Origin: JAZKAR01 sp040389065
Lineage (GTDB): Bacteria; Pseudomonadota; Gammaproteobacteria; Burkholderiales; Casimicrobiaceae
DNA length: 17,774 nt
Direction of reading: 5' to 3'
Assembly: GCA_040389065.1 (NCBI GenBank)
Contig: JAZKAR010000033.1
Span: 1-17,774 of the forward strand
Below, piece after piece: positions 8,253 to 14,298 of this stretch (position 1 is its first letter; each line of letters begins with the position of its first letter). A program made the translations under genes and the position numbers. The notes below the pieces were generated by a model that had not been told where the DNA came from, ran no database searches, and was given only the letters and a program-made list of their open reading frames with translations.

Positions 8253-8286
8253 AAAACTCTGATTAACGTTAATTAATCAGAGTTTT
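8253..8286 (-). terminator. Strong hairpin with T run, minus strand (probable terminator)
   Basis: A perfect 14-bp stem (8253-8266 with 8273-8286) with a 6-nt loop. Read on the minus strand it ends in TTTTT, so it can end transcripts from the BON/DUF883 genes before they reach the YqjE-like gene. On the plus strand TTTT is also present. Confidence 0.65.
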
Positions 8287-8330
8287 ATACGACTTGTTTA
8301 AATTATAGTTTAATAAATTACTATATTAAA

Positions 8331-8366
8331 CCTTTGTACTACGCATGCTATAAAATAGTACAAAGG
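8331..8366 (-). terminator. Hairpin between DUF883 and YqjE-like genes
   Basis: CCTTTGTACTA at 8331-8341 pairs perfectly with TAGTACAAAGG at 8356-8366 around a 14-nt loop. Read on the minus strand it is followed only by TTTAAT, so it could be a weak terminator or an RNA 3'-end stabiliser. Confidence 0.5.
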
Positions 8367-8394
8367 CATATGGAAATTTACCGAATATAATTTG

Positions 8395-8421
8395 AAATAA
8401 GTTATATTGAGTAACTTATTT
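8395..8421 (-). terminator. Hairpin overlapping the DUF883 stop codon
   Basis: AAATAAGTTA at 8395-8404 pairs with TAACTTATTT at 8412-8421 around a 7-nt loop. On the minus strand the stem starts within the stop codon of the DUF883 gene. It is all A-T apart from one G-C pair, so it is a weak terminator at best. Confidence 0.4.
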
Positions 8422-8842
8422 ATCTGATAATAGCAGCGCCAATGCATAGCCCTACTACACCAGCAATAGTAACTGCTTTCCAAGGGTGATCAGCGATGTA
8501 GGCATCGCCAGTATTACATACTTCATCAATCTCTTTTTTTGCATAATTTTTCAGGGTTTTTGCTGTATTTTTAATAGGCTGATCTGAAAATAAAGGAGAA
8601 GTACCATCTGAGTTAAGAACTTTCAACAAAGATTTCTTGAGTTCTGGCAGCTCATCTTCAGTTGCTGATTTTATTTTTTTTACTAAACTATCAATATTTT
8701 GTTTGAAATCTTCAATGTCTTCTTTTTTGAACATATCTGAACCTTCTTTAGAATGAAGAGTATCTTTCACTTTATCAGATAAATTATTAACTGTGTCATT
8801 TTCAAAGTTATTTTTACCAGGGATTTCAATTTTGTTGTTCAT
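8420..8842 (-). CDS. DUF883 (ElaB/YqjD family) membrane-anchored protein
   Basis: A 140-residue protein with a long charged helical region (about 15-110, lysine and glutamate rich) and a C-terminal tail anchor, DAYIADHPWKAVTIAGVVGL, ending in GAAIIR. The HPW motif followed by a glycine-rich transmembrane helix at the very C terminus is the signature of the ElaB/YqjD/DUF883 family. Known members are tail-anchored inner membrane proteins expressed in stationary phase; E. coli YqjD binds ribosomes. AAGG lies 8 nt before the ATG. It sits 47 bp after the BON lipoprotein gene in the same direction and is likely co-transcribed with it. A single cysteine in the anchor (C133) and one at C109 are not family requirements. 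Confidence 0.92.
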   Translation of the reverse strand: MNNKIEIPGKNNFENDTVNNLSDKVKDTLHSKEGSDMFKKEDIEDFKQNIDSLVKKIKSATEDELPELKKSLLKVLNSDGTSPLFSDQPIKNTAKTLKNYAKKEIDEVCNTGDAYIADHPWKAVTIAGVVGLCIGAAIIR

Positions 8843-8889
8843 GATATTTTCCTTTTAAAAGAATAAATAAAATTTCATCTTTATTGCTG

Positions 8890-9201
8890 TTATTTAATAC
8901 GCATATCATTTTTAACAGATTCGACACCCTTAACACGTCGAGCATCTTCAATAGCTTTATTGATAGCTGCTTGAGAGCTTACAAAACCACTTAGTTGTAC
9001 CACGCCCTTAAATGTTTCAACATTAATTTCTGTTGATTTCAATTCTGGATCACCAAAAATAGCGGCTTTCACTTTAGTGGTAATAACGCTATCATCGATA
9101 AATTCTCCGGTACCTTCTTGTTTGCGTGAGGAAGCACATCCTACTGTTAAAACTAGAAGTAAAGCAGCACTAAGTGTAGTAAAGCGACGAGCTAATTTCA
9201 T
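8890..9201 (-). CDS. BON-domain lipoprotein
   Basis: A 103-residue protein with a lipoprotein signal: basic MKLARR, a hydrophobic stretch, then TVGC with the lipidated cysteine at 22, followed by ASS, a context favouring the outer membrane. Residues about 35-102 form a single BON domain (DDSVITTKVKAAIFGDPEL, VQLSGFV, ARRVKGVESVKNDMRIK), with the conserved glycine in the middle strand. BON domains bind phospholipid or other envelope surfaces; relatives such as OsmY and DolP (YraP, both double-BON) protect envelope integrity. The single domain makes this shorter than OsmY. AAGG lies 9 nt before the ATG. It is first in a probable operon with the DUF883 gene, consistent with an envelope stress role. 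Confidence 0.9.
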   Translation of the reverse strand: MKLARRFTTLSAALLLVLTVGCASSRKQEGTGEFIDDSVITTKVKAAIFGDPELKSTEINVETFKGVVQLSGFVSSQAAINKAIEDARRVKGVESVKNDMRIK

Positions 9202-9314
9202 GATATATTGCCTTAGAGATGAAAAAATAGAGAAACTTTGTGTTGCCTATAGCAGATAAATTTGCAAAATTAAGCAGTGATTTTTAAAACTAGTTGCTTC
9301 TTTATTTTTGAATT

Positions 9315-9360
9315 TAAAAATTTTTTAAGACTAAAAACTCAAAAGTCTTAGAAATTTTTA
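9315..9360. repeat. Large imperfect inverted repeat
   Basis: Outer arms TAAAAATTT (9315-9323) and AAATTTTTA (9352-9360) plus inner arms TAAGACT (9326-9332) and AGTCTTA (9344-9350) give a 16-bp stem with a small internal loop and an 11-nt apex. It lies upstream of the BON gene on the minus strand. It could be an operator, a terminator of an unseen transcript, or chance in AT-rich sequence. Confidence 0.45.
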
Positions 9361-9594
9361 TTAAAGCTATAATTGTTAAATTTTCATTCGTTTTTTAAAA
9401 CTATAGCTATTATGAAAACTTACAAGTTACATCTTAAAGAGGAAAATTAGCTTTTGGTCATGAGAAATTAGGAGTAAACGTTATCTAATTTACTTTTTGC
9501 CCTGGCTTCTTATTAGTATGAATGTATTTTTTATGGTGATAGTTGTAGAACTCATTATGAATTTACTCCTTATCATTAAACTAATAAAGACACT

Positions 9595-9629
9595 GTATAT
9601 GCTTTGATTAAAAAAAATCAAGCATATAC
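9595..9629. repeat. Stand-alone hairpin in spacer
   Basis: GTATATGC (9595-9602) pairs with GCATATAC (9622-9629), and TTGATT (9604-9609) with AATCAA (9616-9621), leaving one bulged T and a six-A loop. This gives 14 pairs in all. No T run follows on either strand, so it is not a normal terminator. Confidence 0.5.
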
Positions 9630-9823
9630 TAGGCTAGTACATTAATTATACACTTATTTTACACTTTTAATGAAAGATAATATATTGCTTTAATAGATTT
9701 GTTTTATTTTATGAATTTAATCAATTATTTAATTGAAGAAATAAATGTTGCGGGCTGATTTTATTTTTATGCGGTTTAGGTATAAATATATTATATTTGT
9801 CGTAATATGTATATGTAGTTTTA

Positions 9824-9848
9824 TTGTTATTTCCTCAAGAAATAACAA
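9824..9848. repeat. Compact perfect hairpin in spacer
   Basis: TTGTTATTTC (9824-9833) and GAAATAACAA (9839-9848) form a perfect 10-bp stem with a 5-nt loop. No T run follows. Role unknown. Confidence 0.5.
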
Positions 9849-10310
9849 ACGAAAAAAAGTTTAAATTTTTAGTGTTTTACTCTTTTAATTCGCAAGAAAA
9901 ATGTATTTTTTTGTCATGCTTACTAATTACAATAGCTTAAATAACTTAACTATTTTATAATTCTTGCTATTAAATCGCAGAGCAACAACTCCTTTTAATG
10001 CGTTTTTATATCAATTTGTTCCAATAGCATGTTTGGTGTAAATTTTATCTTAGCCTCATAATTCGCATAAATAAATGTGGAATAGGCTTATTTAGTTTGC
10101 TCTCTAGTCGTTCTATTCACTAAAGTTGAAAAATATGGATTTTATTATTTGCAAAAGTGCGGAGGAGTTGTAGCGCATCGATGTTGGCGATGAATAATGC
10201 AGGCACATAAAAATAGACTGCATTTAAGGCCTTATTTTAGTAATTATGTATGACTAGATACTGATAAGTGTTTAGCGATATTCATTGAAATTTAGATTAA
10301 CGTTTATTAG

Positions 10311-10348
10311 GGTCTATAAAATGTATGATTGCATAAATTTTATAGACC
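10311..10348 (+). promoter_or_regulatory. 5' leader hairpin abutting the ndh ribosome binding site
   Basis: GGTCTATAAAAT at 10311-10322 and ATTTTATAGACC at 10337-10348 form a perfect 12-bp stem. An inner TATG/CATA closes further, leaving a loop of ATTG. The very next base begins AAGGA (10349-10353), the ribosome binding site 6 nt before the ndh ATG. The stem does not cover the site but sits against it, so it could affect ribosome access or mRNA stability. As DNA it could be a repressor operator overlapping a TATAAA (10315-10320). Confidence 0.6.
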
Positions 10349-10359
10349 AAGGATTCATC

Positions 10360-11688
10360 ATGAATACACATTCTATAAAATCGCTTCATCATATTGTTAT
10401 TGTGGGTGGCGGTGCAGGCGGGCTTGAGCTAGCTGTACGCTTGGGTAGAGCTCTTGGAAAACGTAATAAGGCTTTTATTACGTTAGTGAATGCTACTCAA
10501 ACGCATATATGGAAACCATTGTTGCATCAGGTAGCTGCTGGAACACTTAATAGTCGCTCAGATGAAATTGAATATTTTGCACTTGCTCGTGCAAATGGTT
10601 TTCAGTTTTGTTTAGGGAAAATGGAAACTCTCAATAGAGGTACTAAAGAGATTGGACTAGCGGGGGTTTATGATGAAAATGGAGAAGAGGTATTACCTGC
10701 GCGTACATTAAATTATGACACTTTAGTGGTTGCTTTAGGAAGTCTTACGAATGATTTTGGAACGCCGGGTGTGCATGAGCATAGCATAATGCTAGATACT
10801 CCTAAAGCTGCTCAACATTTTCATCAACAGCTAATTAATACATGTTTAAGAAAACAGGTTGTTAATACTAAGAATGAGGGGGCAGATTTTACCATTACGA
10901 TTATTGGTGGGGGAGCTACTGGGGTAGAGCTTTCTGCTGAACTGCGGATGTCAGCGCAGCTTTTGTCACGGTATGGTATTGCACACTTTGTATCTAGTAA
11001 AGACTTCAAAATTATCATTATTGATGCAGCCCCTCGTTTGCTAAATATATTGCCTGAGCGCTTATCAAATGCAGTAACGCGTGAACTTAAAGCATTAGAT
11101 ATGGAAATTCATACCAATGAAAAGGTCATAGAAGTTACAAGCGAAGGTGTAAAATTAGCCAATGGTGCTTTTATTCGTAGTGATTTAGTTGTATGGGCCG
11201 CTGGAATTAAAGCTCCTGATTTAATGAAAAATCTAGATGGATTGGAAACAAATAAAATTAATCAAGTTGTCGTACATTCTAACTTAGAGACAACGATTGA
11301 TTCTTCTATTTTTGCAATTGGAGATTGTGCTGCATGTCCTCAAAGTGAATCTTCTACCAATGTACCTCCCCGTGCGCAGGCCGCTCATCAACAAGCAGTA
11401 TTACTAGCTAAATCCCTTATTCGAAAACTGGAAGGGAAGCCCTTGCTAGAGTTTAAGTATAAAGATCATGGATCTTTAGTCTCATTAGGACATTACAGTA
11501 CAGTAGGAAGTTTGATGGGAGCTATTAGCAGTGGCTCGTTATTTATAGAAGGAAAAATTGCGAAATGGGCTTACTGGTTACTTTATAAGCAACATCAACT
11601 TGCTATTAATGGTTGGATATATACCTCACTATCAGTATGCGATGAGGCCATCAACAGAGTGCGTAATCCACGCATTAAGCTTCACTAA
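10360..11688 (+). CDS. ndh: Type II NADH dehydrogenase (NDH-2, NAD(P)/FAD-dependent oxidoreductase)
   Basis: A 442-residue flavoprotein of the pyridine nucleotide-disulfide oxidoreductase fold that oxidises NADH and reduces ubiquinone without pumping protons, bound to the inner face of the membrane. The FAD-binding GGGAGGLELA begins at residue 16. IWKPLLHQVAAGTL follows at about 50-63, a hallmark of NDH-2. The NADH-binding motif is IIGGGATGVELSAEL at about 181-195. WAAGIKAP is at about 279-286, and FAIGDCA at 318-324 binds FAD. Length is typical. The ATG at 10360 is chosen because AAGGA lies 6 nt before it and the GGG motif then sits at the usual distance; a TTG at 10285 would add 25 residues encoded through the leader hairpin and is unlikely. 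The gene stands alone. A sulfide:quinone reductase is less likely given the NDH-2 motifs. Confidence 0.92.
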   Translation: MNTHSIKSLHHIVIVGGGAGGLELAVRLGRALGKRNKAFITLVNATQTHIWKPLLHQVAAGTLNSRSDEIEYFALARANGFQFCLGKMETLNRGTKEIGLAGVYDENGEEVLPARTLNYDTLVVALGSLTNDFGTPGVHEHSIMLDTPKAAQHFHQQLINTCLRKQVVNTKNEGADFTITIIGGGATGVELSAELRMSAQLLSRYGIAHFVSSKDFKIIIIDAAPRLLNILPERLSNAVTRELKALDMEIHTNEKVIEVTSEGVKLANGAFIRSDLVVWAAGIKAPDLMKNLDGLETNKINQVVVHSNLETTIDSSIFAIGDCAACPQSESSTNVPPRAQAAHQQAVLLAKSLIRKLEGKPLLEFKYKDHGSLVSLGHYSTVGSLMGAISSGSLFIEGKIAKWAYWLLYKQHQLAINGWIYTSLSVCDEAINRVRNPRIKLH

Positions 11689-11701
11689 GGTTAAAAAAAA
11701 T

Positions 11702-11872
11702 CCCGATGTAAATACATTTAGAAGTTACGCAGTTAGCTCTCTCTGCGTGGGACGCCCCGCGTGTTGGCAACTTGCCGTACTACTTGTATTTTCTGCGTTG
11801 CCATGCGGGGCATCCCATGCCTTGATAGCGCTCAACTGCGTAACTCCTAACATTATTTTTATTTACATCGGG
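11702..11872. repeat. 171-bp imperfect palindrome (MITE/REP-like), GC-rich near its apex
   Basis: Nested inverted arms fold the whole segment. CCCGATGTAAATA (11702-11714) pairs with 11860-11872, 13 of 13. AGTTACGCAGTT (11723-11734) pairs with 11834-11845, 12 of 12. GCGTGGGACGCCCCGC (11745-11760) pairs with 11805-11820 at 14 of 16, and GGCAAC (11766-11771) with GTTGCC (11797-11802). The middle is markedly richer in G+C than its surroundings. It begins 13 bp after the ndh stop and ends 22 bp before the stop of the convergent gene. It could be a non-autonomous mobile repeat that also ends transcription from both sides. It encodes no transposase. Confidence 0.75.
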
Positions 11873-11894
11873 CTACGAACGCTATATTAAATAT

Positions 11895-12236
11895 TTAAAG
11901 CTTCTTATCATCTTTATGTTTTTTTTCTTCTTCTTCCTTCAAACGTTTTGCTTCTTTCACATCTTGAGCTCTAAGTTTTTTCCAATTTTCAATATTTTGT
12001 TGCTGGGTGGTTTGATTTGATTGATCTTCTTTAACTTTGTTTATTTTTATCTCGGGATGTAATTTATTCAATTGGTTTTTATCAAGACTATAAATGGCAG
12101 GATTCTTTTCAAAATTAGCATTATCATCAGCACTTTTGACTGGCGCCGGTAGTGTGGAGGCAGACTGAGCATGCACAGAAGATAATAAAGATAAAAAAAC
12201 TAGATGTACAAGTAGAGTGGTTTTGATAATAGTCAT
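11895..12236 (-). CDS. Small secreted charged protein, unknown
   Basis: A 113-residue protein with a clear Sec signal peptide: MTIIK, a hydrophobic core LLVHLVFLSLLSS, and an AxA-like site VHA before QSAS, so cleavage is expected after residue 23. The mature part is hydrophilic, with a linker rich in Q, N and S and a C-terminal highly charged helix with KEAKRLKEEEEKKH, ending in lysine and aspartate residues. No domain is recognised. The start is ATG 12236, with GAGAG 8 nt upstream; a TTG at 12266 is in frame but would put the signal peptide internal. It follows phaC on the same strand after about 195 bp containing a hairpin, so it is probably a separate unit. It is likely periplasmic; function unknown. 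Confidence 0.7.
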   Translation of the reverse strand: MTIIKTTLLVHLVFLSLLSSVHAQSASTLPAPVKSADDNANFEKNPAIYSLDKNQLNKLHPEIKINKVKEDQSNQTTQQQNIENWKKLRAQDVKEAKRLKEEEEKKHKDDKKL

Positions 12237-12267
12237 TTGTATTTCTCTCGAAAAGTGAATTAGCAAA

Positions 12268-12295
12268 ATATTAAGCTGCCTACAAACTTTCGCAA
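12268..12295 (-). promoter_or_regulatory. Weak candidate promoter for the small secreted protein
   Basis: On the minus strand, TTGCGA (12290-12295) and TAATAT (12268-12273) are separated by 16 bp, each 4/6 of sigma-70 consensus, about 30 nt upstream of the start codon. Plausible but not distinctive in such AT-rich sequence. Confidence 0.3.
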
Positions 12296-12333
12296 TAATA
12301 ATAGAAAAATTAACGAAGCTTCGAGTAAGAAAG

Positions 12334-12360
12334 TTGACAATTAAATCAATGTAATATTTT
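12334..12360 (+). promoter_or_regulatory. Candidate promoter reading toward the 3' end of phaC (antisense)
   Basis: A perfect TTGACA at 12334-12339 is followed after 15 bp by TATTTT (12355-12360), or after 12 bp by TAATAT (12352-12357). Neither spacing is ideal. Transcription would start near 12367, at the left arm of the hairpin at 12370-12415. Confidence 0.3.
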
Positions 12361-12369
12361 GTTTTGCCT

Positions 12370-12415
12370 CTTTTCCTCCTATCAATAGCAAATTAATACT
12401 AATTAGGAGGAAAAG
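12370..12415. promoter_or_regulatory. Hairpin pairing a perfect SD with an anti-SD arm, downstream of phaC
   Basis: CTTTTCCTCCTA (12370-12381) is the perfect complement of TAGGAGGAAAAG (12404-12415), with a 22-nt loop. On the plus strand the right arm contains AGGAGG placed 6 nt before an ATG at 12417, so the left arm would mask it. On the minus strand it lies 16 bp after the phaC stop and could protect or end that mRNA, but no T run follows there. Both readings are possible. Confidence 0.6.
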
Positions 12416-12416
12416 C

Positions 12417-12521
12417 ATGGCTGTTAACGTTTTAGCGCACTTTTACATAGCTGCCTGGAGCAGCTTCAAGAGGGGGAAACTTTTTACTACCTGGAGCTTT
12501 TGCTGCAACGTCTTTTCCTAA
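12417..12521 (+). CDS. Possible 34-residue small ORF antisense to the end of phaC
   Basis: The ATG has an unusually good ribosome binding site: AGGAGG at 12405-12410 with 6-nt spacing. The predicted peptide starts MAVNVLAHFYIAAW, has two adjacent cysteines and ends after 34 codons at TAA 12519-12521. Nearly all of it overlaps phaC on the other strand, so its codons are constrained by phaC and conservation would not prove coding. It has no recognised family. It could equally be a chance ORF beside a terminator-like hairpin. Confidence 0.2.
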   Translation: MAVNVLAHFYIAAWSSFKRGKLFTTWSFCCNVFS

Positions 12522-14246
12522 GTAAGGTGTGACCCATTCTTTCCAATCTGTCCACCATGAGCCTTCATGGGCAACGGCATTAGCTTGCCATGATTCAGGT
12601 GTATTAGCGGTAATCGGGTCATTATTCGTCCAATAGCCGTATTTTTTAGCTGCTGGGGGATTAATCATTCCTGCAATATGTCCTGAGCCTCCTAAAACAA
12701 AGCGGACAGGTGTTTTGAAGAGTTGAGCACCCTTATAGGTTGATTTCCAAGGGGCAATGTGATCTTCAAGCGTAGAAATAAAGTAAAGTGGTGTAGTGGC
12801 AATATGCTCAAGGTTAATGGGAACACCTGCTAACGTAATACCATTAGGTTCGCGCAATTTGTTTTCAAGATACATTTTACGAAGATAAAAACTATGCATT
12901 GCGCAAGGCATGCGAGTAGCATCGCTGTTCCAAAAAAGAAGGTCGAAGGGGAAAGGTTCACGACCTAATAAGTAATTATTGACAACAAAAGACCAAATTA
13001 AATCATTGGGACGTAGCAGGTTGAATGTATTTGCCATGTCTTTGCCTTCGAGAGTACCTGTGATACTCATTTTAGCTTCAAGCGCTTGAATTTGCTCCTC
13101 GTCAATAAAGACTCCTAAATCGCCAGGCTCACTAAAATCGACTAAAGTAGTCATAAAGGTAGCGCTTGCAATTCGTTTTTGCTCTTTTTTCTCTTCCAAA
13201 TATGCTAGGGTTGCTGCTAAAAGAGTTCCGCCCAGGCAATACCCGACGGCATTAAGTTGTTTTGCCCCACTAATATTTTCAATTACATCTAAAGCTGCTA
13301 GAGGTCCTTGAAGCATATAGTCTTCAAAATTTTTATTCGCATATTCTCCGGTAGGATTTACCCACGATACAACAAAAACATTCAAGCCTTGATCAACGGC
13401 CCATTTAATCAAAGAGTTTTTCTCTCTGAGGTCAAGAATATAAAATTTATTAATCCAGGGGGGGAGAATCAGTAAAGGTATTTGGTGAATTTTTTCTTGG
13501 CTGGGGCGGTATTGAATCAGCTGCATCATTTCATTTTGAAAAACAACATCTCCAGGCGTCGTGCCAACATTTTTTCCAAGCTCAAAAGCTTTGGGATCTG
13601 TCATGCTAATTTTCAACGTGCCTTCGCCGCGCTCAAGATCTTCTATCAGGTGGGTAAAACCTTTAATGAGATTATGACCTCCCGTTTTAAGTGTTTCTTC
13701 AATCACTTCAGGGTTGGTGATAGCAAAATTAGTTGGCGACATAGCGTCAATAAATTGACGGGTAAAGAAATTTACTTTTTTTTCGGTCTCTGGAGATAAT
13801 CCTTCAACATGTTCTACTGCCTGATTTAGCCAATAAGCGGTAATAAGATAAGATTGTTTTAGGTAGTCAAAAACAAAATTCTTTTGCCATTCTTCATGAC
13901 GAAAGCGTTTATCTTGCTTTCCAGGTTCTGCAACAGGTTCAGGGTTAGCTCCCCAGAAACGTAACCAGAGATTTTGCCAAAGGCTGACATTGTCCATCCA
14001 CCAATGCATTTGTACTTCAGCTAACTGATAAGGGTTTGTAAGCAATTTATTGGTGAGTTCCATAAAAGCTTTTTGAACACCAAAATCATCAGCAAATAAG
14101 GGATGTGTCTGATGAGGTTTACGCGCCAAATAATCTTGCCATAGAACTTGGCTGCGTTGGGTCACTTCGGCTAAGGACTGCAATAGTGTAGAAGTTTCTT
14201 CTGTTACGGAATCGTGAACTGCTGAATCATTGTGTGATGTACTCAT
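12432..14246 (-). CDS. phaC: Class I polyhydroxyalkanoate synthase
   Basis: A 604-residue enzyme, the normal size for class I PhaC, that polymerises (R)-3-hydroxyacyl-CoA (usually 3-hydroxybutyryl-CoA) on the surface of storage granules. The N-terminal PhaC_N domain spans about 80-260, followed by an alpha/beta hydrolase domain. The lipase-like box is GYCLGG at 335-340 with nucleophile C337. The general base partners are D495 in LEDHIAPW and H523 in GGSGHIAGM. W and P residues around PPWINKFYILDL match the family. GGAG lies 9 nt before the ATG. It follows miaA by 52 bp on the same strand, with waaC before that, so it may be the last gene of that operon. phaA, phaB, phaR and phasin genes, which often lie beside phaC, are not in the window. 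Confidence 0.96.
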   Translation of the reverse strand: MSTSHNDSAVHDSVTEETSTLLQSLAEVTQRSQVLWQDYLARKPHQTHPLFADDFGVQKAFMELTNKLLTNPYQLAEVQMHWWMDNVSLWQNLWLRFWGANPEPVAEPGKQDKRFRHEEWQKNFVFDYLKQSYLITAYWLNQAVEHVEGLSPETEKKVNFFTRQFIDAMSPTNFAITNPEVIEETLKTGGHNLIKGFTHLIEDLERGEGTLKISMTDPKAFELGKNVGTTPGDVVFQNEMMQLIQYRPSQEKIHQIPLLILPPWINKFYILDLREKNSLIKWAVDQGLNVFVVSWVNPTGEYANKNFEDYMLQGPLAALDVIENISGAKQLNAVGYCLGGTLLAATLAYLEEKKEQKRIASATFMTTLVDFSEPGDLGVFIDEEQIQALEAKMSITGTLEGKDMANTFNLLRPNDLIWSFVVNNYLLGREPFPFDLLFWNSDATRMPCAMHSFYLRKMYLENKLREPNGITLAGVPINLEHIATTPLYFISTLEDHIAPWKSTYKGAQLFKTPVRFVLGGSGHIAGMINPPAAKKYGYWTNNDPITANTPESWQANAVAHEGSWWTDWKEWVTPYLGKDVAAKAPGSKKFPPLEAAPGSYVKVR

Positions 14247-14298
14247 GCGTACGTTCTCCGGGAGTTTTGCGATATTCTAATGATGGATAGAGTAAATC

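Larger units (their letters stand above)
9202..10310. other. Long AT-rich gene-free spacer
   Basis: About 1.1 kb with no ORF supported by a ribosome binding site and no recognisable structured RNA family. It must hold the promoters of the divergent BON and ndh genes, but no sigma-70 pair with good spacing is convincing. It contains three discrete hairpins (9315-9360, 9595-9629, 9824-9848), none with a T run, and an 11-base palindrome ACTAGGCTAGT at 9628-9638. A decayed gene or an undescribed small RNA is possible. Confidence 0.5.

Noticed and set aside
9518..9607. 29-codon hydrophobic ORF in the long spacer
   Set aside because: No ribosome binding site; hydrophobic short ORFs are expected by chance in AT-rich DNA.
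11558..11890. 110-residue plus-strand ORF across the ndh 3' end and the palindrome
   Set aside because: It overlaps ndh in another frame and the rest is the inverted repeat; no family signature.
13482..13799. 105-residue ORF opposite phaC
   Set aside because: It is a shadow of a well-conserved gene, with no ribosome binding site or domain.
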